Assembly: GCA_022712335.1 (NCBI GenBank)
Contig: JALAGR010000090.1
Span: forward strand, 1 to 6,633
Direction of reading: 5' to 3'
Length of the DNA stretch: 6,633 nt
DNA from: Pediococcus sp.
GTDB taxonomy: Bacteria; Bacillota; Bacilli; Lactobacillales; Lactobacillaceae
The notes beneath the pieces are model-generated. The model ran no database searches. It was not told the origin of the DNA and worked only from the letters and a program-made list of their open reading frames with translations. A program made the position numbers and the translations under genes. Each line of letters opens with the position of its first letter. Position 1 is the first letter of the stretch. Shown here one piece after another: positions 1 through 5,634 of this stretch.

Positions 1-684
1 CAAGTGCCCGACAACTTTAAATTTATTTTTAAAGCATCACGGACGATGACTCTTCATGACGGTGTTGAGAACGAAGAATATTTAACGCCTGAACGCCGTA
101 TTGAATTTACTAATTTTAAAAAAGTTATGCAACCGTTGATTCGTAATCAACAACTAGACTCGGTCCTTTTCCAGTTTCCGCCCTCATTTCGATGTGATCT
201 GACTAATATTCGTTATCTGTTTGAGATTCGGCAAATGATGGATAACATTCCAATTACCGTTGAGTTTCGAAATCATAGCTGGTTTACAGAAGCCGTCGAA
301 GCAGATACGTTGTCATACCTAGAACGATTAAAAATGATTAATGTGATTGTCGACGAGCCGTTTGATGGCAATCAGGGGATGCCACTTGTATTACAAGTGA
401 CGAGCACAAAAAAGGCAATGTTCCGGTTGCATGGGCGCAATGCTAAAGGTTGGTTCACGAGCGGTAAAGAGTGGCGCAGTGAACGAACTAATTATCGTTA
501 TTCAACAGCAGAACTAAATGAATTAGCGCAATGGATCAAAGCAGTTGCCGAACAAGTCGAAGAAGTAGCAGTGATTTTCAATAATAATGGTAACCACGAT
601 GCGGTCGATAATGCGCAAGAACTACAAAAAATCTTAGGGCTTCACTTTGAAGGTTTAGGACCAGTTCAAATGGATTTGTTTTAA
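1..684 (+). CDS. DUF72 (YecE/YunF-like) family protein, 5'-truncated by window edge
   Basis: This is the C-terminal part of a DUF72 family protein. The open frame runs from base 1 with no stop, so the true start lies outside the window; a GTG at base 4 opens the frame here but is very unlikely to be the start. About 227 residues are visible, while family members are usually about 240-290, and the N-terminal portion with the early conserved Tyr/Glu-rich segment is missing. What remains fits the family: the beta-strand 'FKFIFKASR' followed by a Thr-His-like region, 'VEFRNHSW', 'MFRLHGRN' and the late 'VAVIFNNN' segment followed by a DNA sequence of alternating charged residues. DUF72 proteins are predicted TIM-barrel-like cytosolic proteins with no firmly established biochemical role, and I do not propose one. 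The gene commonly lies just upstream of metG in lactobacilli (from memory). It ends with TAA; no strong terminator follows. Confidence 0.85.
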   Translation, partial: QVPDNFKFIFKASRTMTLHDGVENEEYLTPERRIEFTNFKKVMQPLIRNQQLDSVLFQFPPSFRCDLTNIRYLFEIRQMMDNIPITVEFRNHSWFTEAVEADTLSYLERLKMINVIVDEPFDGNQGMPLVLQVTSTKKAMFRLHGRNAKGWFTSGKEWRSERTNYRYSTAELNELAQWIKAVAEQVEEVAVIFNNNGNHDAVDNAQELQKILGLHFEGLGPVQMDLF

Positions 685-704
685 CAAATAAATAGTTATT
701 TTCG

Positions 705-732
705 TTAAAGAGACGAGGTTTTGACTCTTTAA
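705..732. repeat. AT-rich inverted repeat overlapping the metG promoter region
   Basis: The arms TTAAAGAG (705-712) and CTCTTTAA (725-732) are perfect reverse complements, 8 bp each, separated by 12 nt. A weaker all-A/T hairpin with 6-bp arms (686-691 and 696-701) lies just before it. Neither is followed by a T run on the + strand, so they are poor intrinsic terminators for the DUF72 gene. The right arm covers the spacer between the putative -35 and -10 of metG. An operator or weak transcript-end role is inference only. Confidence 0.4.
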
Positions 733-745
733 AATATGATACAAT
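718..745 (+). promoter_or_regulatory. Predicted metG promoter with extended -10
   Basis: TATGATACAAT at 735-745 matches the Gram-positive extended -10 pattern (TRTGN followed by a TATAAT-like hexamer, TACAAT at 740-745). The -35 is weak: GTTTTG at 718-723 with a 16-nt spacer. A good TTGACT at 721-726 lies too close (13 nt) to this -10; it would sit 19 nt from a second tandem TACAAT at 746-751. Transcription would begin near 752, leaving a leader of about 30 nt, too short for a T-box or SAM riboswitch. The metG ribosome binding site AGAGGA is at 771-776. Confidence 0.6.
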
Positions 746-782
746 TACAATTAATTAACTTGACTAGAATAGAGGAACCATA

Positions 783-2804
783 ATGGCAGAAAATAATACA
801 TACTATATCACTACGCCGATTTACTACCCATCGGGAAAGCTTCACATTGGTAATTCTTACACAACGATTGCTTGTGACGCAGAAGCGCGTTTCCAACGTT
901 TAGAAGGTAAGGACGTTTTCTTCCTAACGGGAACGGATGAACATGGTTTGAAAATCGAACAAAAGGCTGAAGCTTTGAACACGACACCTAAAGCGTACGT
1001 GGATGGCATGGCTAAAGATATTAAAAAGCTTTGGGATTTACTTGAAATTACTAATGACCAGTTTATTCGTACAACTGATGATTACCATGAAAAAGCAGTT
1101 CAAAAGATTTTCCAAAAGCTATTAGATCAAGGTGACATCTATCTTGGTGAATATGAAGGCTGGTACTCAGTTTCTGATGAAGAATACTTTACTGAATCAC
1201 AACTAGCTGAAGTTTATCGTGATGCAGATGGTAACGTGACTGGTGGTAAAGCTCCATCTGGAAATGAAGTTGAACTAGTTAAAGAAGAATCATACTTCTT
1301 TAAGATGAGTAAGTATGCTGATTGGTTGTTGGATTACTACCAAACGCATCCTAATTTCATCCAACCTGCAAGCCGCATGAATGAAATGATTAATAATTTC
1401 ATCAAACCTGGTCTAGAAGATCTTGCGGTTACACGGACTGGTTTCAAGTGGGGTGTGCCAATTTCTAATGATCCAAAACATGTTATTTATGTTTGGATCG
1501 ACGCGCTTTCCAACTATATTACTGCCTTAGGCTACGGTAGTGACGAAGATGGTAACTTCAAGAAGTTCTGGCCAGCTAACGTTCACATGGTCGGAAAAGA
1601 AATTGTTCGTTTCCATACGATTTACTGGCCAATTATGTTGCATGCACTTGGACTTGAACAACCAGACCAAATTTATGGTCACGGATGGTTATTGATGAAG
1701 GACAGCAAGATGTCTAAGTCTAAGGGAAATGTAATTTATCCTGAAACAATTGTTGAAAACTATGGTTTAGATGCTTTACGTTACTACCTATTGAAGGCAA
1801 TGCCTTATGGAAATGACGGAAACTTTACTCCAGAAGACTTCATTTCAAAGATTAACTTTGATTTAGCTAATGACTTGGGAAATCTTTTAAACCGTACGGT
1901 AGCGATGATCAACAAGTACGAAGGCGGCGTTATTCCAACCTTCCAAAGTGGAATTAATGATGTTGACGCTGATTTGGAAACGACCGCAGCTACAACGATT
2001 AAGAACTACGAAGAGTTGATGAATGACCTTCATTTTGCCGATGCGTTGGCTGAAATCTGGAAGTTAGTTGCCCGTACTAACAAGTATATTGATGAAACTG
2101 CTCCTTGGATTCTTGCCCGTAATGACGATGAAGAATCTAAGCGAAAATTAGCGAGCGTGATGAATCATTTAGCTGAAAGTTTACGTGTGATTGCCATCTT
2201 GATTCAACCAATGATGACCCAATCTCCTGCTAAAATTTTTGCTCAATTAGGTTTGGATGCTAAACAACTTGAACTTCAAGGCCTGAAGTTTGGTGAAATC
2301 CCAGCAGATACAAAAGTTGTGGAAAAAGGAACACCAATTTTCCCTCGTTTAGATGTAGAAAAGGAAGTTGAATTCCTCAAAAATCAAATGACACAATCAG
2401 ATAAGAAAAAAGGTCGTGCTGCAATGGCAGAAGCTAACAAAGAAAAAGCTGAAGTAACTGAAACAGAAGATAAAAAAGAAATTCGGATCGAAGCTTTTGA
2501 TAAGGTTGAACTCCGTGTTGCTGAAGTGCTTGAAGCAGGTCCAGTAAAGGGTGCCGACAAATTATTGAAGTTTAAGTTGGACGCTGGTGATGAAGAACCT
2601 CGTCAAATTCTTTCAGGAATTGCTCAATCATATCCTGATCCAAGTGTTTTAGTAGGTAAAAAAGTAGTGATTGTCGCTAACTTGAAACCTCGTAAGATGC
2701 GTGGTGAAATGAGCCAAGGAATGATTCTATCAACTGAACATGACGATCAAGTAAACGTTGTGATGGTTGATGACCAACATCAAAATGGCGATGTTTTAGG
2801 CTAA
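783..2804 (+). CDS. metG: Methionyl-tRNA synthetase
   Basis: Class I aminoacyl-tRNA synthetase that charges tRNA-Met (initiator and elongator) with methionine in the cytosol. The Rossmann catalytic domain opens with [16 protein letters not shown] (residues 9-24), where the HIGH signature reads HIGN. The second signature KMSKS is at 309-313. The knuckle region around residues 140-190 has no Cys pairs, so this is the zinc-free form, as in Bacillus. The helical anticodon-binding domain carries DETAPW, with W442 at the place of the E. coli anticodon-reading Trp. A Lys/Glu-rich linker (about 530-566) leads to a C-terminal Trbp111-like OB-fold (about 567-673) that aids tRNA binding and dimerisation. 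Its 673 residues are close to the 664 of B. subtilis MetS, which it resembles throughout. The start is set by AGAGGA 6 nt upstream and by alignment. It has its own promoter and ends before a strong hairpin terminator. Confidence 0.98.
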   Translation: MAENNTYYITTPIYYPSGKLHIGNSYTTIACDAEARFQRLEGKDVFFLTGTDEHGLKIEQKAEALNTTPKAYVDGMAKDIKKLWDLLEITNDQFIRTTDDYHEKAVQKIFQKLLDQGDIYLGEYEGWYSVSDEEYFTESQLAEVYRDADGNVTGGKAPSGNEVELVKEESYFFKMSKYADWLLDYYQTHPNFIQPASRMNEMINNFIKPGLEDLAVTRTGFKWGVPISNDPKHVIYVWIDALSNYITALGYGSDEDGNFKKFWPANVHMVGKEIVRFHTIYWPIMLHALGLEQPDQIYGHGWLLMKDSKMSKSKGNVIYPETIVENYGLDALRYYLLKAMPYGNDGNFTPEDFISKINFDLANDLGNLLNRTVAMINKYEGGVIPTFQSGINDVDADLETTAATTIKNYEELMNDLHFADALAEIWKLVARTNKYIDETAPWILARNDDEESKRKLASVMNHLAESLRVIAILIQPMMTQSPAKIFAQLGLDAKQLELQGLKFGEIPADTKVVEKGTPIFPRLDVEKEVEFLKNQMTQSDKKKGRAAMAEANKEKAEVTETEDKKEIRIEAFDKVELRVAEVLEAGPVKGADKLLKFKLDAGDEEPRQILSGIAQSYPDPSVLVGKKVVIVANLKPRKMRGEMSQGMILSTEHDDQVNVVMVDDQHQNGDVLG

Positions 2805-2820
2805 AATGATTTAACACAAT

Positions 2821-2862
2821 GGGACTGGTGATGAAACGTGTGTTTTGTCCCAGCCCTTTTTT
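2821..2862 (+). terminator. Intrinsic terminator after metG
   Basis: A long hairpin begins 16 nt after the metG stop. From the base upward, GGG (2821-2823) pairs with CCC (2854-2856), A2824 is bulged, CTGG (2825-2828) pairs with CCAG (2850-2853), T2829 is bulged, and GATGAAAC (2830-2837) pairs with GTTTTGTC (2842-2849) with two G-T wobbles. The loop is GTGT. The stem is followed directly by TTTTTT (2857-2862). This is a convincing Rho-independent terminator or attenuator. It lies only 19 nt before the tatD start codon. Confidence 0.85.
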
Positions 2863-2869
2863 ATATTTC

Positions 2870-2875
2870 AAGGAG
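2870..2875 (+). promoter_or_regulatory. Ribosome binding site fixing the tatD start
   Basis: AAGGAG, 6 nt before ATG 2882. It shows that the in-frame upstream ATG at 2819 is not the start; that one lies on the terminator hairpin and has no Shine-Dalgarno sequence. Confidence 0.85.
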
Positions 2876-2881
2876 ATAAAA

Positions 2882-3664
2882 ATGCAGATTTTTGACTCAC
2901 ACACTCATTTGAATGACGATACCTTTTGGGGCAATGAACAAAAGTATATTGAACACACTCAAAAATTGGGAGTAGTTGCGACCGCTCAAGTGGGATCGAA
3001 CACCCTTTTAAACGAACGGGCAATTCAGCTTGCGGAAAAATATCCTAATACTTACGCAATTGTAGGATGGCATCCAGAAGATGCTAAGGATTTTCATGAG
3101 GCTGAGCGTGCTACGTTAACAGAACAACTTCAACATCCAAAAGTGGTAGCTTTAGGTGAAATTGGCTTGGATTATCACTGGGATACTTCACCAAAAAACG
3201 TGCAACGCCAAGTTTTTGAAGAACAGCTTCAAATTGCAATTGAACAGGATTTGCCGATTTCGATTCATAATCGGGATGCAACCGAAGATACTTATGCAAT
3301 TTTGAAAAATGTTGGTGTGGATAAAATCAAAGGCGTTATGCACAGTTTTAATGGTGATGTAGAGTGGATGGAAAAGTTCTTAGATTTAGGACTGAATATT
3401 TCATTTAGTGGTGTAGCTAGTTTTAAAAAGACTAAAGAAGTACATGAAGCCGTCCGACAAGTGCCGCTAGACCGCATCATGGTTGAAACAGATGCACCTT
3501 ATTTGTCGCCAGAGCCATTACGCGGAAAACAAAATGAACCAGCGTTTACTTTGTATGTTCTTGAAGCAGTGGCTCGTCATCGTGATATGGCACCAGATCA
3601 ATTAGCACAAATTACTTTTGATAATACTTGTAAATTATATGGGATTAAAAATGAAAAAAATTAA
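2882..3664 (+). CDS. tatD: TatD family metal-dependent hydrolase (predicted 3'-5' DNase)
   Basis: TatD/YabD-type member of the amidohydrolase (TIM-barrel) superfamily, a cytosolic metal-dependent DNase in characterised relatives. All the expected metal ligands are visible: HTH (His7, His9), Glu93 in GEIGLDY, His129 in SIHNRDA, His154 in MHSFNG and Asp204 in VETDAPYLSP. At 260 residues it matches the usual length (about 255-265). The start was placed at ATG 2882 because AAGGAG lies 6 nt upstream and the protein then begins MQIFDSHTHL, the normal TatD N-terminus; an in-frame ATG at 2819 would add 21 residues encoded by the metG terminator. It is the first gene of a compact tatD-rnmV-rsmA cluster, as in Bacillus (there with yabE between). 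I see no clear promoter in the 19 nt after the terminator, so expression probably depends on read-through from metG or a promoter inside it. Confidence 0.95.
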   Translation: MQIFDSHTHLNDDTFWGNEQKYIEHTQKLGVVATAQVGSNTLLNERAIQLAEKYPNTYAIVGWHPEDAKDFHEAERATLTEQLQHPKVVALGEIGLDYHWDTSPKNVQRQVFEEQLQIAIEQDLPISIHNRDATEDTYAILKNVGVDKIKGVMHSFNGDVEWMEKFLDLGLNISFSGVASFKKTKEVHEAVRQVPLDRIMVETDAPYLSPEPLRGKQNEPAFTLYVLEAVARHRDMAPDQLAQITFDNTCKLYGIKNEKN

Positions 3665-4211
3665 AGAAGTCATTGTAGTAGAAGGAAAAGATGATACTAA
3701 AAGAATTAGTCTAGCTGTGAATGCTGACACTTTGGAGACAAGAGGATCAGCAATATCTGATGAAACCATCGAACAAATCCGACAATTGCAAGCTAGTCGT
3801 GGAGTGATAGTCTTTACGGATCCAGATTTTTCTGGCGAAAAAATTCGTAAGACGATTTCAGCGGAAGTTCCAAATGTGAAACACGCCTTTTTAAAGCGTA
3901 AAGATGCGGTTCCTGATCATAAGGGAAGTTTAGGAGTAGAACATGCAACTCCAGAAGTAATTCGCCAGTCTCTTGAACATCTTTACACTGAAGATGAGGA
4001 TGCTGAACCACAGATTACCCAAAACGATTTAATTGATGCGGGGATGATTGCGGGACAGACAGCCAAGCAACGTCGAATTCAGTTAGGAGACTTATTAGGA
4101 ATTGGTTACGTAAATGCCAAACAGTTACCTAAACGTTTGCAACTGTTCCAAGTTGAAAAATCAGATTTTGAACATGCAGTAGAACAGATTAATGGAGGAA
4201 TTAATGAATAA
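3651..4211 (+). CDS. rnmV: Ribonuclease M5 (5S rRNA maturation)
   Basis: RNase M5 cleaves the 5S rRNA precursor, in B. subtilis on the L18-bound RNA. The N-terminal TOPRIM domain (about residues 4-90) shows the catalytic Glu11 in VVEGKDD and the Asp57-x-Asp59 pair in FTDPDFSGEKIRK. The conserved GVEHA and the C-terminal RLGDLLGIGYVNAKQL and KRLQLFQ segments match B. subtilis RnmV. With the start at ATG 3651 (MKKIKEVIVVEG) the protein is 186 residues, the same as the Bacillus enzyme; in-frame ATGs at 3618 and 3639 would add 11 or 4 unmatched residues. The gene overlaps the end of tatD by 14 nt. Its Shine-Dalgarno sequence is weak (GGGA at 3641-3644), which suggests translational coupling to tatD. 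The next gene, rsmA, overlaps by 8 nt, pairing two rRNA-maturation enzymes. Confidence 0.96.
   Translation: MKKIKEVIVVEGKDDTKRISLAVNADTLETRGSAISDETIEQIRQLQASRGVIVFTDPDFSGEKIRKTISAEVPNVKHAFLKRKDAVPDHKGSLGVEHATPEVIRQSLEHLYTEDEDAEPQITQNDLIDAGMIAGQTAKQRRIQLGDLLGIGYVNAKQLPKRLQLFQVEKSDFEHAVEQINGGINE
4194..4198 (+). promoter_or_regulatory. Ribosome binding site fixing the rsmA start
   Basis: GGAGG inside the last codons of rnmV, 5 nt before ATG 4204. The upstream in-frame ATG at 4192 overlaps this motif and so cannot use it. An ATG at 4216 is 17 nt away, which is too far. Confidence 0.8.
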
Positions 4212-5097
4212 TCAAATGGATATTGGTAACCCAACGCGTACGCGCGCTATCTTAGAAAAGTATGGATTGTCAGCTAAAAAAAGTTTAGGACAAAACTTCT
4301 TAACGGATCCTAACGTACTTGTAAATATCGTGGATGCAGCTGAGGTTTCACCTGATGATGATGTAATTGAAGTAGGACCCGGAATTGGAAGTTTGACGGA
4401 ACAAATTGCTAAGCGTGCCCATCATGTTTTAGCGTTTGAAATTGATCGTAATTTAATGAATGTTTTAGATGAAACGCTTAGCCCTTACGATAATATCACT
4501 GTGGTTAATCAAGACGTCTTAAAAGCTAACGTAAACGAAGAAGTCGAAAAGAATTTAGACGGACAACGTCGCTTGAAACTTGTAGCTAATCTTCCATATT
4601 ACATTACAACACCGATTTTAAAGACTTTTATGGCTAGTACCTTACCAATCGATAAAATGGTTGTAATGATGCAAAAAGAGGTCGCAGAACGCCTTACAGC
4701 TAAGCCTGGCGACAAGGAATACGGTTCTTTGTCAGTTGTTGTGCAATACCGAATGGATACGCAAATTGAGTTTGATGTTTCTTCAAAGGTCTTTGTACCA
4801 CGTCCTAAGGTTGATTCAGCCATTGTTAGCCTTACGCCTCATTCTGACTGGGAAGTGATGCCAGAAGACGATAAAGACTTCTTTAAGACGGTTCACGGAT
4901 GTTTTATGCATCGTCGTAAGAATATTTGGAATAATATGCAGGGCCTTTATGGTAAAAATCCTGAAATTAAAGCCAAAATTCAAAATGTTTTAGATGATTT
5001 GGGGGTTGATCCACAAATTCGTCCAGAGCGTTTAACAGTGCTTGATTTCATAAAATTACACAATCGGATCAAACAAGAAGGACTTGAACGAAAGTAA
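4204..5097 (+). CDS. rsmA: 16S rRNA (adenine(1518)-N6/adenine(1519)-N6)-dimethyltransferase (KsgA)
   Basis: RsmA/KsgA uses S-adenosylmethionine to dimethylate the two adjacent adenines in the 3'-terminal hairpin of 16S rRNA, a late step and checkpoint in 30S assembly; loss gives kasugamycin resistance in other bacteria. The N-terminal KKSLGQNFLTD (25-35) is the family hallmark. SAM-binding motif I is EVGPGIGSLTEQ (GPGIG 58-62), the acidic residue after strand 2 is Glu79 in FEID, and the catalytic motif IV NLPYY is at 129-133. The C-terminal part has QKEVAERL, the KEYGSLSVVVQ loop, VFVPRPKVDSA and FMHRRK. The length is 297 residues with the start at 4204, similar to the Bacillus protein. It overlaps rnmV by 8 nt and is the last gene of the cluster. 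No convincing terminator follows; only a weak 6-bp hairpin (5106-5111 with 5130-5135) lacking a T run is seen. Confidence 0.97.
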   Translation: MNNQMDIGNPTRTRAILEKYGLSAKKSLGQNFLTDPNVLVNIVDAAEVSPDDDVIEVGPGIGSLTEQIAKRAHHVLAFEIDRNLMNVLDETLSPYDNITVVNQDVLKANVNEEVEKNLDGQRRLKLVANLPYYITTPILKTFMASTLPIDKMVVMMQKEVAERLTAKPGDKEYGSLSVVVQYRMDTQIEFDVSSKVFVPRPKVDSAIVSLTPHSDWEVMPEDDKDFFKTVHGCFMHRRKNIWNNMQGLYGKNPEIKAKIQNVLDDLGVDPQIRPERLTVLDFIKLHNRIKQEGLERK

Positions 5098-5142
5098 TCC
5101 GTTTTCATTTGTTTGAAGCATAAAAAATCCAAATGTAAAGCG

Positions 5143-5171
5143 TTGATATTAAATTGTGCGTGTGGTAAAAT
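5143..5171 (+). promoter_or_regulatory. Upstream veg promoter (P1), extended -10
   Basis: TTGATA (5143-5148) and TAAAAT (5166-5171) are separated by 17 nt. The -10 is preceded by TGTGG, giving the extended -10 form TGTGGTAAAAT (5161-5171). Transcription would begin near 5178, so the transcript would carry the inverted repeat at 5181-5207 close to its 5' end. Confidence 0.65.
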
Positions 5172-5199
5172 TGCAAACTTTGTGAAACTATGATAGAAT
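5171..5199 (+). promoter_or_regulatory. Downstream veg promoter (P2), extended -10
   Basis: TTGCAA (5171-5176) and TAGAAT (5194-5199) are separated by 17 nt, with TG at 5191-5192 giving TGATAGAAT. Its -35 begins on the last base of the P1 -10, so the two promoters are offset by 28 bp. The -10 sits in the 11-nt centre of a perfect inverted repeat. Transcription would begin near 5206, giving a leader of about 18 nt. Confidence 0.7.
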
Positions 5200-5207
5200 G
5201 TTTCACA
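5181..5207. repeat. Perfect inverted repeat flanking the veg P2 -10 (operator candidate)
   Basis: TGTGAAAC (5181-5188) and GTTTCACA (5200-5207) are exact reverse complements, 8 bp each, around an 11-nt centre that holds the extended -10 TGATAGAAT. This placement is typical of a repressor operator. On a P1 transcript it could instead fold into a hairpin ending 4 nt before the Shine-Dalgarno sequence. The arms resemble Rex half-sites (TTGTGA/TCACAA), but the spacing is about 9 nt too long for Rex. The binding factor is unknown. Confidence 0.6.
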
Positions 5208-5211
5208 TGGG

Positions 5212-5218
5212 AAGGTGA
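5212..5218 (+). promoter_or_regulatory. Ribosome binding site fixing the veg start
   Basis: AAGGTGA, 5 nt before ATG 5224. The in-frame GTG at 5215 lies inside this motif and is therefore not the start. Confidence 0.8.
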
Positions 5219-5223
5219 AGTTA

Positions 5224-5517
5224 ATGCCAAACACACTAGCTACAATTAAGGATAAACTCGATGGTCGCATCGGGGAAGAATTACTGGTGGTCGCTCAAAT
5301 CGGACGTAAAAAGATTACAAAACGTCGTGGCCGCTTGCATATGACATATCCAGCCGTTTTCGTAGTAGATTTGGACCAAGACGAGAACTCCTTCGAACGT
5401 GTGTCATATAGTTACACGGATATTTTGACAAAAAACATCGAGGTTAGCTTTGATGATGAAATCGACCAAGCTGAATTAATGGTTGAAGATGACGTTGAAG
5501 AAATTGATGAAGACTAA
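5224..5517 (+). CDS. veg: Veg family protein (DUF1021)
   Basis: Small cytosolic Veg protein, highly conserved in Firmicutes. In B. subtilis it is strongly transcribed in vegetative cells and is reported to promote biofilm formation by antagonising SinR; its molecular activity is unsettled. The match to Bacillus Veg is clear: LATIKDKLDGRIG near the N-terminus, GRKKITKRRG in the middle, and the strongly conserved TYPAVFVVDLDQDENSFERVSYSY written here across residues 40-63 (key parts LDQDENSFE and RVSYSY), then DIL. The length is 97 residues against 86 in Bacillus. The extra length is an acidic C-terminal tail from about residue 75 (ELMVEDDVEEIDED at the end) that is absent from the Bacillus protein. 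ATG 5224 is chosen because AAGGTGA is 5 nt upstream and the protein then aligns with the known N-terminus. It has two tandem promoters of its own and a probable terminator downstream. Confidence 0.94.
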   Translation: MPNTLATIKDKLDGRIGEELLVVAQIGRKKITKRRGRLHMTYPAVFVVDLDQDENSFERVSYSYTDILTKNIEVSFDDEIDQAELMVEDDVEEIDED

Positions 5518-5530
5518 TATCTAATAAATT

Positions 5531-5577
5531 GGCGGTAGTTTGGGGCATTTAAGCTTTTATAACTATTAGCCTTTTTT
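5531..5577 (+). terminator. Probable intrinsic terminator after veg
   Basis: GGC (5531-5533) pairs with GCC (5569-5571) and TAGTT (5536-5540) with AACTA (5561-5565), separated by a small internal loop. A T6 run (5572-5577) follows directly. An alternative pairing is CTAATA (5521-5526) with TATTAG (5564-5569). The stem is modest and the loop is about 20 nt, so this is weaker than the metG terminator. Confidence 0.55.
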
Positions 5578-5601
5578 ATTTTCACCATTTTTTAGTATAA
5601 T
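5572..5601 (+). promoter_or_regulatory. Predicted ispE promoter
   Basis: A perfect -10, TATAAT, is at 5596-5601. The -35 is poor: TTTTTT or TTTTTA at 5572-5578 with a 17-18 nt spacer, overlapping the T run of the veg terminator. There is no TG extension. Transcription would begin near 5608. The ispE ribosome binding site AGGTGA is at 5624-5629, 5 nt before the ATG. Confidence 0.55.
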
Positions 5602-5634
5602 TTAGGATAAAAGCAAACGAAACAGGTGAAGTAG

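Noticed and set aside
760..765. Second TTGACT as a -35 element before metG
   Set aside because: It lies 6 nt before the Shine-Dalgarno sequence, so its -10 would fall inside the metG coding region and no matching hexamer is seen there at 17 nt.
685..782. T-box or SAM riboswitch leader for metG
   Set aside because: The gap is only 98 bp and the predicted leader about 30 nt, with no T-box sequence or S-box helices.
2819..2881. In-frame ATG at 2819 giving a 21-residue longer TatD
   Set aside because: The extra codons coincide with the metG terminator hairpin, have no Shine-Dalgarno sequence, and do not match TatD N-termini; AAGGAG points to ATG 2882.
3654..3664. A7 run at the tatD-rnmV overlap as a possible frameshift or transcriptional slippage site making a TatD-RnmV fusion
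   Set aside because: A-runs are common in AT-rich genomes, rnmV has its own correctly placed ATG, and its 186-residue product matches the stand-alone enzyme; a -1 shift would not enter the rnmV frame.
5106..5135. CATTTG/CAAATG hairpin as rsmA terminator
   Set aside because: Only 6 bp with an 18-nt loop, and it is not followed by a T run.
5181..5207. Rex operator at the veg promoter
   Set aside because: The half-sites look similar (TGTGAAA/TTTCACA), but Rex sites have about 4 nt between such arms and here there are 13.
4980..5270. Reverse-strand open frame of 96 codons across the end of rsmA, the gap and the start of veg
   Set aside because: No ribosome binding site or recognisable domain, and it covers two certain genes and the veg promoters; it is a shadow frame.
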